From positions 53,784-117,783 of the forward strand of contig JACPDL010000002.1 of assembly GCA_016184005.1 (NCBI GenBank): a stretch of 64,000 bases of DNA. The letters run 5' to 3'. This DNA is from Candidatus Aenigmatarchaeota archaeon (GTDB lineage Archaea; Aenigmatarchaeota; Aenigmatarchaeia; GW2011-AR5). The notes under the pieces are model-generated. The model ran no database searches. It was not told the origin of the DNA and saw only the letters and a program-made list of their open reading frames with translations. A program made the position numbers and the translations under genes. This document shows positions 16,195-24,217 of this stretch, piece after piece (position 1 is the first letter of the stretch; every line of letters begins with the position of its first letter).

Positions 16195-16471
16195 CGCCGG
16201 CGGCAGGAATTTCTTCAATCCTTTCCGTTTTCTTTTGGGTTCATCAAGACTTTTCTTTTCTGAAAAGAAAAGGATTGATTTTGAACCTGCATGGGCCGAA
16301 GCCCGCCAGTTCTCCCATTTTCCGTGCACGCTTTTGTTTCAGCAAAAGGGCGCTTCGAGACTGGTGCACTTTTCCGAAGGCCTTAATCTTGTAAGGCCCC
16401 GTGTTCTCTTTGAACCCAAGGGCCTTTTTCTTACAAGAGAAAGGGGCTTTGCCAGATTATGCGACGCCGGC
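16195..16471 (-). tRNA. tRNA-Ser(CGA) with three introns
   Basis: 277 bp encode an 85-nt tRNA. Acceptor GCCGGCG/CGCCGGC and G73. Inserts: D loop 16369-16447 (79 nt), anticodon loop 37/38 at 16312-16353 (42 nt), T loop 16210-16280 (71 nt). Excision gives D arm GCA/TGC, anticodon arm CCAGT-CTCGAAA-ACTGG (anticodon CGA, 16356-16358), variable arm GGGC-TTCG-GCCC and T arm GCAGG-TTCAATT-CCTGC. The anticodon insert has CCCTTTTG/CAAAAG, akin to the tRNA-Gly T-loop insert. The T-loop insert carries a long TTTTCTTTTC/GAAAAGAAAA hairpin. Confidence 0.9.
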
Positions 16472-16526
16472 TTAAGACAATTTAATTCGATTAACTGTTT
16501 AAAAGGTTTCTTGCTTTATTCACTTT

Positions 16527-17036
16527 ATGTTTTCCTCTAAAGACGAACATGTTAAAAAACTGGAAAAGGGCATAGAAAACCTCGAAAAGAAAATGAACAG
16601 AAACTTCATGCGCATAAATGATTCGTTGCAAACAATAACCGATGTGATAACAAAGATGCAGGAAGAAAACAAGGGGCTAAAAAATGACAGAGACTTCCTC
16701 ATAGAAAAGCACAAAGAAATAATGCGCAGCGTGGAGACAGAAAGCAGGCTGGTAAAAGAAATGAAAGAAAAACTGGTAGAACCTGCAAGAAAGGAACTGA
16801 AAGAGGACGTAGAGCTTTTCAGAACTGCTGTTGGAGAAGCCTTTAGCCACGGCAAAAAAGAGGAACTTTTTGACATGGTAATGAAGTCTGGGAAGGTTAA
16901 AATGAGGGATGCTGCAAGAAAATTGAATGTGCACGAGATGCAAATAGAAACATGGGCACAAGACATGGAAAAATCCGGGCTGATAGATGTTTTTGAAGCC
17001 GGAAGAGATACAGAAATAAGAAAAAAATCACGTTAG
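16527..17036 (+). CDS. Coiled-coil protein with C-terminal helix-turn-helix-like region
   Basis: 169 residues. Residues 5-100 form a long charged coiled coil (KLEKGIENLEKKMNRNFMRINDSLQTITDVI...). Residues about 110-160 (LFDMVMKSGKVKMRDAARKLNVHEMQIETWAQDMEKSGLIDV) read like a small winged helix, with AARKLNV as recognition-helix entry. No signal or membrane segment. This layout of coiled coil plus winged helix recalls ArlC/D/E-related or archaeal chromatin-associated proteins, but no name is justified. A TATA-like TTTAAAAGG lies about 30 bases upstream. Confidence 0.65.
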   Translation: MFSSKDEHVKKLEKGIENLEKKMNRNFMRINDSLQTITDVITKMQEENKGLKNDRDFLIEKHKEIMRSVETESRLVKEMKEKLVEPARKELKEDVELFRTAVGEAFSHGKKEELFDMVMKSGKVKMRDAARKLNVHEMQIETWAQDMEKSGLIDVFEAGRDTEIRKKSR

Positions 17037-17099
17037 CAACTCAAAAGTCGTTAAAAAGTGCGTATTTGTTCTTTTTAAGTTTTATTTTCATTTGATTCT

Positions 17100-17256
17100 C
17101 CATCAACAACAATCGTTTTCAAACGATTGTTGTGACCTTGGAAAACACAGTTTTCCGGGGCCGAAGAAAGCTTAGGCTTTCTTACGGTACCAGGAAACCA
17201 CCTATAATGCTGGTGGTCTAATGGTTTATCGTCTGAAGATAGGTGGTATCCTGAGT
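17100..17256 (+). promoter_or_regulatory. Hairpin-rich conserved leader, copy 1
   Basis: Upstream of the regulator gene. Three consecutive hairpins (CAACAATCG/CGATTGTTG about 17104-17132; GGAAAAC/GTTTTCC about 17139-17155; AGAAAGC/GCTTTCT about 17164-17182) precede GGTACCAGGAAACCACC and then, about 30 bases on, the core CTGAAGATAGGTGGTATCC (17233-17251) with TGAGT abutting the ATG. The same core ends at the start codons at 38392 and 61199. GGTACC/GGAAACCACC can pair with GGTGGTATCC, which holds the probable ribosome-binding GGTGG. Read in frame the core encodes LKIGGILS. Confidence 0.75.
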
Positions 17257-17613
17257 ATGAAACTTAAATTGGAAATGATGATACAGCAAATTCTGCCCTC
17301 CGTCCGTTCTTTTGTTGCAAAGGAACTTGTATTCCAATACAAGCTGAGCCAGGCAGAAGCTGCAGAGCTTCTTGGAATTACCCAGCCGGCCATTTCACAG
17401 TATCTTAACAACGTCCGCGGGAGTAACAGGCTTGTTGAAAACAAGGCTGTGCTAGGTATACTACAAAACCTGACACGCTGTATTTATGAAAGAAAGGCCG
17501 ATGAAACGCACATCACTGCAGAATTGTTAAGAATATACACAATAATCACCGGCGGCAAGGAAGATAGTGCTATTGGAATTGAGAAAAACAAATCAGAGCA
17601 GCTAGCACTTTAA
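17257..17613 (+). CDS. XRE-type helix-turn-helix transcriptional regulator (COG2522-like)
   Basis: 118 residues from the ATG at 17257; the frame stays open to 17221, but the region before the ATG is the conserved leader. MKLKLEMMIQQILPSVRSFVAKEL precedes a clear helix-turn-helix YKLSQAEAAELLGITQPAISQYLNNVRG, as in the archaeal COG2522 regulators. The usual C-terminal sensory part is reduced to about 45 residues. Its leader is shared with isopentenyl phosphate kinase and a CBS protein, so the three may be coregulated after transcription. Effector unknown. Confidence 0.8.
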   Translation: MKLKLEMMIQQILPSVRSFVAKELVFQYKLSQAEAAELLGITQPAISQYLNNVRGSNRLVENKAVLGILQNLTRCIYERKADETHITAELLRIYTIITGGKEDSAIGIEKNKSEQLAL

Positions 17614-17623
17614 TAGGATTTTG

Positions 17624-18418
17624 CTAATTCTTACGGATTCTAAGGAGTATTGACGTGAATATTCCGGCAACGTTCGCAAGCAGAAGGCTTCTGAGGAATT
17701 CAAATGCAAGCCACAAGGAAAGTGGCGTCAGCAACGGCAACCACCTGAAGTAAGACTGTAACAATGGCGATTCATCTACAAGCTCCGCAGTTCTTTTTTC
17801 CACCTGTTCTCTTATGATGGGCGAATCTATATCCACTGTGTTGAGCGTGGCAGACGTTATTGTTTCCCTGATGTCCGCTTTGAAAATGTCAGTATAGTGC
17901 ACTGAATTCAGAGATATCGCAATCAGGATTCCCAAGCCAACTATAAGATTGATGATTAGAAGGGCTTTACCTGCTGCATTCGAGCCTATCCTGAAAAATT
18001 TCCATTTTTTTAGTTCAGAATAGTAAGTATTCGAGGCGCTGACTGTAAAAGGAAAAGCAACCAGGACTGCAGCTGCAATAAAAAGCGATAGCATTGTTGG
18101 TATGGCTGCAATCAGGCCTATAGAAGAAATAATAGCAGCAATAAGCCCAACCTGATACTTGTCTTTCTTTGCTCCATAGGAAGCTAGGAATGCAAGCGAC
18201 AGTGTAAGGAATATCATTGCAAGGAGTAATTGAAGTATTAAAGACAGGCTTAGGAATTCAGGCTGGCTCCCAAAAAGAACTTTCATGAACTGGTTCTGCA
18301 AAATCACCAGCCTGTCCAAGTTCATGTCACTCGCTTTAATCAGAAAAACAAATAGAAAAAAAGAAACTGAAGTCAAGATTATAGTCTTCTTGCTTTCCTT
18401 GTCCAAGTCAATTTTCAT
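17624..18418 (-). CDS. Polytopic membrane protein
   Basis: 264 residues with about five or six transmembrane helices (residues about 12-28, 58-84, 90-105, 108-128, 153-172, 225-250) and an extracytoplasmic loop at about 175-220 rich in acidic and Thr residues. No transporter or enzyme motif is recognised. It follows the signal-peptide protein at 18421 with a 2-base gap and the surface protein at 19626, so the three probably form one operon for an envelope complex. Confidence 0.7.
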   Translation of the reverse strand: MKIDLDKESKKTIILTSVSFFLFVFLIKASDMNLDRLVILQNQFMKVLFGSQPEFLSLSLILQLLLAMIFLTLSLAFLASYGAKKDKYQVGLIAAIISSIGLIAAIPTMLSLFIAAAVLVAFPFTVSASNTYYSELKKWKFFRIGSNAAGKALLIINLIVGLGILIAISLNSVHYTDIFKADIRETITSATLNTVDIDSPIIREQVEKRTAELVDESPLLQSYFRWLPLLTPLSLWLAFEFLRSLLLANVAGIFTSILLRIRKN

Positions 18419-18420
18419 TT

Positions 18421-19620
18421 TTAGGCAACCTTCTTCTTTCGTTGAGGCACCAAAAGGTACATGAGGAATATCACAATAATAATCACGAAAGCTACTACTG
18501 ATACCAGAAGCAAGTCAAACGGCTTTTCAGGCGTCTTTACATTTTTTATCGCTTCGGTAAGATCGTTGAGCAGTAATTCAGCTTCGTTGAGAAGGCTGTT
18601 TGCAGTGAAATAGTCACCTCTTTCCAGCGAGAGATTAACCTGATTGATCTTTGATCTTATTGTTTCTGCAACGTTTCTGAAATAAGTTATGTTTCCTTCG
18701 TCGATGCCGGTTAAGTTGAGTAAGGATATGTTATCTTCCACGAGCTGCAGGGCAGCAACAAGTTCGCTGTATTTGGGTACCAGTGTTGTCTGCACTGTCT
18801 CGTTGCTTGGCGTGACCTTGATGAGAAAAGAGAATGTTGCACTGACATTGCTTTTATGCGTCTTGATTTCAGCATTTACTTGATAGTTCTTTATCGCTGC
18901 ATCTTTGGGTATAAAGAAAGTGATATTGAACTGATCTTCTTTGCCTTGGTTTATGCTTGCGAATTTTGGTGGATTGGCGCCGTACCAGCTTTCTGGAACG
19001 TCAAGTACAATAGTGACATTTGTAAGCGTTATGTTGCCGTTGTTTTTGAACTTGGCCGTCCTTAAAATTGTGCCGCCCTGCATGGCTTCGAAATCAGATA
19101 TGCCAGAAACAAGACTTATTGAATGCTTCAGTGTTGTATCGCTGCTGCTTCCGCCGCCAGAACCGCTAGAGCTGCTACTGGAACTTGAAGCTGCCGTGCA
19201 ATTGCCGGCGTTGTCAGCGCCAGCTGAGCATGTTTCTCCGGAAGCACAGGTATTAAGGCCGCTCCATTTCCCCGTCTCGTTTGTAAGGCAGGTCCTGTAC
19301 GTGACGTTGCTGTTGCATACATTCGTGGCTGCAGCAAGCCATTTGTTGTCATGGAAGCAGAATGTTGTGGAAGTTGCATTGCACACACCAGAAGGTTGCG
19401 ATGTGTCGCTGTCGTCTACTTCGCCGTCGTAGTCATTATAACATCTGTAACCGAAGCACTGGCTTTCAATTTCGCAATATTTTACTGTATAGCCTAACAG
19501 GCCCGTGACAACACTGTAGCTTGAGTTTGTGAGCGTGGTTATGTTGATTGTTCCAGTGAATTCAGCGTATGCAGATGAAACCAGAAGTAATGGAATTATT
19601 AGCAACCACATTTTGCGCAT
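18421..19620 (-). CDS. Secreted, C-terminally anchored surface protein
   Basis: About 399 residues from ATG 19618-19620 (upstream GTG at 19629 overlaps the preceding stop). Signal peptide KMWLLIIPLLLVSSAYA, a cysteine-rich N-terminal domain (CEIESQCFGYRCYNDYDG ... TCASGETCSAG), a Ser/Gly linker of about 15 serines, a NEW3-type beta domain (GGTILRTAKFKNNGNITLTNVTI), a helical stalk, and a C-terminal transmembrane segment (LLLVSVVAFVIIIVIFLMYLLV) before basic QRKKKVA. Many N-glycosylation sites. The architecture fits a cell-surface or envelope stalk protein. Confidence 0.8.
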   Translation of the reverse strand: MRKMWLLIIPLLLVSSAYAEFTGTINITTLTNSSYSVVTGLLGYTVKYCEIESQCFGYRCYNDYDGEVDDSDTSQPSGVCNATSTTFCFHDNKWLAAATNVCNSNVTYRTCLTNETGKWSGLNTCASGETCSAGADNAGNCTAASSSSSSSSGSGGGSSSDTTLKHSISLVSGISDFEAMQGGTILRTAKFKNNGNITLTNVTIVLDVPESWYGANPPKFASINQGKEDQFNITFFIPKDAAIKNYQVNAEIKTHKSNVSATFSFLIKVTPSNETVQTTLVPKYSELVAALQLVEDNISLLNLTGIDEGNITYFRNVAETIRSKINQVNLSLERGDYFTANSLLNEAELLLNDLTEAIKNVKTPEKPFDLLLVSVVAFVIIIVIFLMYLLVPQRKKKVA

Positions 19621-19625
19621 CAAAA

Positions 19626-20942
19626 TCACGGTGTAGCTCTAAAAAGCAAGACGTATGTGGCGAACCAGCTCTGGGAAACAGCAGAACCGGCGGGGACTAT
19701 CATCCTGAGGAATAATGTGGTGAGGTTTCCTCTTGCGGGGCTCATGCCGAGGCCATAATTAGGGTCAAAGTTGTTCGTGATATTTATTTTGCTTGTATTA
19801 ACCGAAGCGTTGGTATTTTGCCTTATTGTGGCGCAGGAAGGCGTGCAGCTTGCGAGTGTTATTGTGTTATTGTTGTTGTCCGTCCAGTTTGTCATCTTAA
19901 AATGGAGTGTGCCGGTAACAGTCTCGTTGAAGTGTGCAGTGAAATTAAACTCCCAGTAATCAGAGCCGTTGAGCACTGCCACCCCCTTGCTGATGGAAAC
20001 TGTTGTTAAATTGATAATATTCATTGTAGTTACGTTTGTGAGGTTGTAGAAAATAGCATCTGTTGACGCATTGATAACGTTAGCTAGCCCTGATTCCACG
20101 CTATAAACGCTTGAATTAAATGCAAGACTGCTCACGGTTGAGGAAGATGTATTGGCTTTGAAATACACCTCTACTCGTTCGTTGGATGCAGTATCAAATG
20201 TTACATTGATCAATGAACTTGTTAGTGTATTTGCTACGCCCGAAGTAAGGTTTGCAGCACTTGAGCCTCTTGTTACGCTTATTACTGAAAGATTCGTAAA
20301 GAAGCTCGGTATGTTTATGAGCACCGTGCTCGCGTTGTCCGTGCCTGTAGGCGTCAGCGTGTAGATAAATGTCTGGTTGTCAACGCTCGTGTCGACGATG
20401 CGCGGCGATATTGACGTATTATAGTGAAGATCACGTATATTCGAGACTGTAAAGTTTGGAAGCGAGACGTTCAGGACAGTGGTCAGGTTGGAAACAATAT
20501 CTCCTCCTCCAGTCAGGTTCCCGCCAATTGTTACACCCCTCGTTGCCCTTGACAGCTCAAAGACTACAAACAATCCGGTTCTCTGCCCGTTATTAAGAAT
20601 AAGTGGCGTCGAGAAATTAACGAATATCTGGCTTCCTGAGGTAAGGTTGGGGTTTATAGATGAATTGGTTCCAAGCAGCAGGCCATTTATCGATGAGTTG
20701 AGCACGTGGACCTTGCTGATATTGGCGGAAACACTTCCCGCGGCGGCGCTGTTTATCGTGATGTTGAGGCCTGTTACGTTTGCTATACTGTTCTGAGGAA
20801 TTACAGTAATATTGAATACAGTAAGGTTGTCCCGAGAGTTAATAAACTGTGTTGAGCCGTTTATCGATACAACAACAGTAAGATTCTGGGAAAATGCAAG
20901 AACTGGCATTAGTAGCAGTAAAATGGCCCACAAATGTCTCAT
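19626..20942 (-). CDS. Secreted beta-rich surface protein
   Basis: 438 residues from the ATG at 20940-20942; the frame extends nine codons upstream without a better signal. Signal peptide MRHLWAILLLLMPVLAFSQ, then a Thr/Ser/Asn-rich, beta-predicted ectodomain (SINGSTQFINSRDNLTVFNITVIPQNSI...) with dozens of N-X-S/T sites. No C-terminal anchor; the end (SWFATYVLLFRATP) is only weakly hydrophobic. It resembles archaeal S-layer-associated or DUF-type beta-sandwich proteins. First gene of the 20942-17624 block; its stop overlaps the next gene's alternative start. Confidence 0.75.
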   Translation of the reverse strand: MRHLWAILLLLMPVLAFSQNLTVVVSINGSTQFINSRDNLTVFNITVIPQNSIANVTGLNITINSAAAGSVSANISKVHVLNSSINGLLLGTNSSINPNLTSGSQIFVNFSTPLILNNGQRTGLFVVFELSRATRGVTIGGNLTGGGDIVSNLTTVLNVSLPNFTVSNIRDLHYNTSISPRIVDTSVDNQTFIYTLTPTGTDNASTVLINIPSFFTNLSVISVTRGSSAANLTSGVANTLTSSLINVTFDTASNERVEVYFKANTSSSTVSSLAFNSSVYSVESGLANVINASTDAIFYNLTNVTTMNIINLTTVSISKGVAVLNGSDYWEFNFTAHFNETVTGTLHFKMTNWTDNNNNTITLASCTPSCATIRQNTNASVNTSKINITNNFDPNYGLGMSPARGNLTTLFLRMIVPAGSAVSQSWFATYVLLFRATP

Positions 20943-20991
20943 TTTTTTCACTAAGTAATCATGTGCCAAGGCTGAATATAAAGATTAGAAG

Positions 20992-21248
20992 CGCCCCCGG
21001 CGCGATTTTCGTGTCTCTTTCTTTTTTCCTTCTTTTTCCTTTCTTTTTCCAAGGTTTTTCTTTAGCAAAGAAAAAGCTTTTCGAACGCGCGGCCCCTTTC
21101 TCTCAACAAGGAATTATCATCGCCGAAATGGACAAGACGCATTTCATGCGCCGTTTTGTCTTCGACTCCATTCACCTCTAGGAGGAAAGTGCATGATCGC
21201 ATAGAAGCAAACGCTTCCAAGCTTCTATCCAAACTGAGCTACGAGGGC
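20992..21248 (-). tRNA. tRNA-Arg(CCT) with three introns, fused to an upstream homing-endonuclease frame
   Basis: 257 bp encode a 75-nt tRNA: acceptor GCCCTCG/CGGGGGC, G73. Inserts: D stem 21193-21223 (31 nt, splitting GA|GC), anticodon loop 37/38 at 21102-21178 (77 nt), T loop 21007-21080 (74 nt). Excision gives GCTC-AGTTTGGATA-GAGC, CTTTC-CTCCTAA-GAAAG (anticodon CCT, 21180-21182) and GCGCG-TTCGAAT-CGCGC. The T-loop insert starts AAAGC and ends ACGAAA, like those of tRNA-Gly and tRNA-Asn. The first 24 bases of the tRNA also encode the last residues of the upstream LAGLIDADG frame, whose TAG stop lies in the D loop. Confidence 0.9.
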
Positions 21249-21956
21249 AATATTAGTGGGATTTCTTATACTACTTAATATTTTAAGTCTTTGGTCGTAA
21301 GAAGTATTAGTTTTACAACACCCCAAGGCTTTCCATATACTAAATTTAGAAATTATATTTGGATTTTTTGAGCCTATCGTTTTCATATACTTTTCAACCA
21401 TTTTACCTTTGATTTCAAACCTTAGCAAAGGCAATTTAGGCGTTTTCATTGCCCAAAAAGAACCTTTTATGTTAAATTCTCTAAACATCTCACAGACATG
21501 GCTCATAAGATCAACAGAAACGGAAGAAACATTCAATCTTGGGTAAGAATATTCTTCTTTCTTTTTAATAAAGCTCATACATCCGTCAGTATCTATAAGA
21601 CCTCTTAAGAATCTTTTTTTAAGAGTAGAGTTTCCACTTAAAATTATTTCCGGAACTGATATTACAGTATGTTTAAAATGTAAATTATAATTACTTAAAA
21701 ATAATGGAATTTCACTTTTAGTAATGCAGAATCCGTATGTATTTTTTATACCATTTCTATTGTAAAAACGAGTTTTAACTTCTATACCAAATATTTTCTG
21801 TACAATATTTTTTACATGTCTGTCAATATAGTCCCTTTCATTTGCAGAGCATTCTATTGACAACCATACTGGATGTTTTATTCTTACATAGCCATCTCCA
21901 GTAATAATACCAAAAAGTTCAGCAATATCGGGGGTTATTTCTTTTGGTATCTTCAT
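21225..21956 (-). CDS. LAGLIDADG homing endonuclease
   Basis: 243 residues with both LAGLIDADG helices: AELFGIITGDGYV (about residues 13-25) and KRFLRGLIDTDGCM (about 115-128), each ending in the catalytic Asp position, so a monomeric double-motif enzyme. Composition is more AT- and Lys-rich than its neighbours, as expected for a mobile gene. The last codons (...ALVAQFG) are read from the 5' end of tRNA-Arg, and the stop is in the tRNA D loop. Such enzymes cut intronless alleles to spread introns; here the gene sits outside the three tRNA introns, directly 5' of the tRNA. Confidence 0.9.
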   Translation of the reverse strand: MKIPKEITPDIAELFGIITGDGYVRIKHPVWLSIECSANERDYIDRHVKNIVQKIFGIEVKTRFYNRNGIKNTYGFCITKSEIPLFLSNYNLHFKHTVISVPEIILSGNSTLKKRFLRGLIDTDGCMSFIKKKEEYSYPRLNVSSVSVDLMSHVCEMFREFNIKGSFWAMKTPKLPLLRFEIKGKMVEKYMKTIGSKNPNIISKFSIWKALGCCKTNTSYDQRLKILSSIRNPTNIALVAQFG

Positions 21957-22012
21957 ATTGCATTTTGGTAGATTCTATTATTAATGAATTGCTATAACAC
22001 AAGATCGAATTT

Positions 22013-23812
22013 TCACGAGACAAAGGCCTTCAGTTCTCTTTTCACCAGCGCCTTAATTACAGCGCGGCCTATCTCGCTGTCCTTGCTGACCTTGATCTGG
22101 TTTGATTTGCCTATTGTAGCTGAAAATAGATATTCATTCCCTATATAGAAATTGACGATCTTGCCGGCATCTTTCGAAGCGAAACCGAAGACGATGTAAG
22201 CGCCGGTTTCTTCTGTCTTGAAATCTGTTTTTTGCCCGAAAGTCGCTACCTTGGGTGATATTTCTATGCTTATTCCAAGCTTTTCTTCCAGTTCCTTGAT
22301 TGTAGCGCCTTTTTTGCCTATGATGCGTGGTATGGTGTCGTTCTCCACCAGGACCAATACTTTATTGTCGCTCAGTACCTGGACTTCAGCAGAGCGGTCA
22401 AATCTCCTGACCTCTGCAAGTATTTGCTTTTCTGCAAGCCTCTGTACTGCCGATTGCTTGGGGCCTTCTACGGGTATTATTACGTTCTCTTCTCCGTACG
22501 TGTAAATCTCGTATTCCAGCGCATTGCTCTCGAAATTTCGGACTTCAACTACTGGGCGAGCAAGATCAGCTTCTGTCATTCCTGTCGGTGTTCTTACAAC
22601 AAGCGATAGCATGTAAATCTTCAATATGCGGCCGTCTTTGATATATATTATAGTATCGAGTATATGCGGGATTATGCCCAGTTCAACCCGGCCGATAAAT
22701 CTTTGTACAGCGTCCACCGGGTCTGTGGCATGGACAACGCCTATCATTCCCACGCCTGCAAGGCGCATGTCAGAAAATATCAAAAAGTCTGCCGTCTTTC
22801 TCAGCTCATCGAAAACCGTGTAATCAGGCCTGACAAGCAAGAGCATGTCTGCCGTGTTCTCGAAGCTGCCATGAAGCTTGGAGTACTGGGTGATTTCCGG
22901 CTTGACCTGCAGGTCGCGCGGGGATTCCATTGTCTTGACTATCTTTCCTTGCTGCTCATAGAACTCTGCGAGTGAAGCTGCGAAAGTTGATTTGCCCGAG
23001 CCGGGAGGCCCTGCAATAAGTATGCCGTCAGCACGCTTTTCAAGCCTTTCCTTGAGCTTCGCTGAAAGTTCATAGTCATCAAGCGTGAGTTTAGTTATAG
23101 GCCTCACAACTGTTATTTCCAAGCCGTCCGAGAACGGCTGCCTGGTTATCGCAATCCTCATGTCGCCGTTTTGTACTACGCTTGCCAAATGTCCGCCGAT
23201 TTCTATGAAAGAATTCTCTTCATAACGTGCTGCATCCATTATTTCTTTTATTATGGATTCCAGCTCCTCGGCTTTTATCACATCGTCCCTGATCTTTGTC
23301 AGTTTGAAATTTCCCGGTTTTCCTCTTTTTGCCAGCGGTATGCAGTTCTCCTTGAGATGCAGGCTCATTGTGTCTCCCGTAAGCATCTGTGATAGTTTTG
23401 TTTCCGTCTTTTTTTCGTACGGCCTGAAATAGCGTGTTTTGACGCCCTCAGCTTCTGCAACAGTGAACTGTACCATGTCAGAAGTATAGATTATCGCATC
23501 CTCTTCGCGCGCCACGTCAACTATCAAGGCATCTATCCTTCCGTATTTTGCAAGCTTGATTTCCTCCAACGTCTGCCTTCTGCCTATCTTTATCATTCTG
23601 ACGCTGTAATCTTTTTCCATTTCCCTGAGTTTTTTCAGCTCTGCGAGCCCCTTGAAGCCGATTTCCCTGCCTTTGGATGCCTGCGCCCGGAGTTCTTCAA
23701 CTACGAATTCCGGTATTATTATTTCCGCGTCCTTTATCTCCTCTTTTTTTATCAAATCTGTCATGATGCCCGAAATGATCACGCTTGTATCAAGCACTAT
23801 TCTTTCTGTCAT
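22013..23812 (-). CDS. PIN-ATPase-KH protein (PINA-like)
   Basis: 599 residues from ATG 23812, with GGAG in register upstream. Domain order: PIN (TERIVLDTSVIISGIM, with acidic residues in GRIDALIVDVAREED), about 1-150; a linker; a secretion-type ATPase with Walker A GPPGSGKSTFAAS (about residues 270-283) and a TVFDELRKTADF acidic strand; and a C-terminal KH domain with the GKKG loop (PRIIGKKGATIKELEEKLGI). The Sulfolobus homologue is a hexameric ATPase reported to process Holliday junctions. Widely conserved in archaea; the neighbours give no further hint. Confidence 0.9.
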   Translation of the reverse strand: MTERIVLDTSVIISGIMTDLIKKEEIKDAEIIIPEFVVEELRAQASKGREIGFKGLAELKKLREMEKDYSVRMIKIGRRQTLEEIKLAKYGRIDALIVDVAREEDAIIYTSDMVQFTVAEAEGVKTRYFRPYEKKTETKLSQMLTGDTMSLHLKENCIPLAKRGKPGNFKLTKIRDDVIKAEELESIIKEIMDAARYEENSFIEIGGHLASVVQNGDMRIAITRQPFSDGLEITVVRPITKLTLDDYELSAKLKERLEKRADGILIAGPPGSGKSTFAASLAEFYEQQGKIVKTMESPRDLQVKPEITQYSKLHGSFENTADMLLLVRPDYTVFDELRKTADFLIFSDMRLAGVGMIGVVHATDPVDAVQRFIGRVELGIIPHILDTIIYIKDGRILKIYMLSLVVRTPTGMTEADLARPVVEVRNFESNALEYEIYTYGEENVIIPVEGPKQSAVQRLAEKQILAEVRRFDRSAEVQVLSDNKVLVLVENDTIPRIIGKKGATIKELEEKLGISIEISPKVATFGQKTDFKTEETGAYIVFGFASKDAGKIVNFYIGNEYLFSATIGKSNQIKVSKDSEIGRAVIKALVKRELKAFVS

Positions 23813-24006
23813 TAATTTCATCTCCTCTGAATTTTCGTTTTACGTAAATTCTTCTATTTGCGAAGCTTGTTTTTTTAGAAGGCTTTCCGCAGAAGTAAGA
23901 GGTAATATTGTAATAAGAATAATGCTTAAATACTTTTCTCTCAAGTTACTCCTTCCGCGAGACAATGGTTTTATAGATTACTATTGCGGCAATGCTATGT
24001 TCCACC

Positions 24007-24025
24007 GCTTATAATCTTTATAAGC
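24007..24025 (+). promoter_or_regulatory. TATA box inside a perfect palindrome
   Basis: GCTTATAA-tct-TTATAAGC, an 8-base inverted repeat containing the TATA-like TTTATAAG, lies about 32-50 bases upstream of the ATG at 24057. An overlap of core promoter and palindrome is a plausible operator for a repressor that competes with TBP; this is inference. The remainder of 23813-24006 shows only AT-rich sequence, with a TATA-like GTATTTAAGC read on the minus strand at about 23923-23932 that may serve the PIN-ATPase gene. Confidence 0.5.
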
Positions 24026-24056
24026 CGGGAAAGCGTAGTGGGATTAGGTGGGGTAC

Positions 24057-24194
24057 ATGTTACGAACAAAAAAGGTTTCAGAAGAGCTGTTGGACAAAGA
24101 AACCTGCCCAAGATGCAGTTCTCACAGGATTTACAGCTCCGCTGAGGAATTCATCTGCCTCGCTTGCTCATACATTGTGATAAAGGGCAAATGA
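24057..24194 (+). CDS. 45-residue zinc-ribbon protein
   Basis: A short frame missed by length cut-offs. ATG at 24057, preceded by GGTGGGG at ideal spacing; stop TGA at 24192-24194. The protein MLRTKKVSEELLDKETCPRC... has two Cys-X2-Cys knuckles (residues 17/20 and 34/37) with a typical beta-ribbon between (SSHRIYSSAEEFICLACSY), resembling the TFB N-terminal ribbon or Sec/ribosomal mini-ribbons. Probably binds one zinc; a role in transcription or translation is a guess. Convergent with HisRS (24218). Confidence 0.7.
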   Translation: MLRTKKVSEELLDKETCPRCSSHRIYSSAEEFICLACSYIVIKGK

Positions 24195-24217
24195 AATTTA
24201 CAGCGCGGGTGTGTAGA

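Noticed and set aside
16148..16540. A 130-codon plus-strand frame
   Set aside because: It is antisense to tRNA-Ser(CGA) and its three introns; composition is not protein-like.
18941..19432. A long plus-strand frame antisense to the surface protein
   Set aside because: Opposite strand of a gene with clear signal peptide and anchor; composition reflects antisense reading.
21225..21956. Homing endonuclease encoded inside a tRNA intron
   Set aside because: The frame lies 5' of the tRNA and ends in its D loop, so it is outside all three introns.
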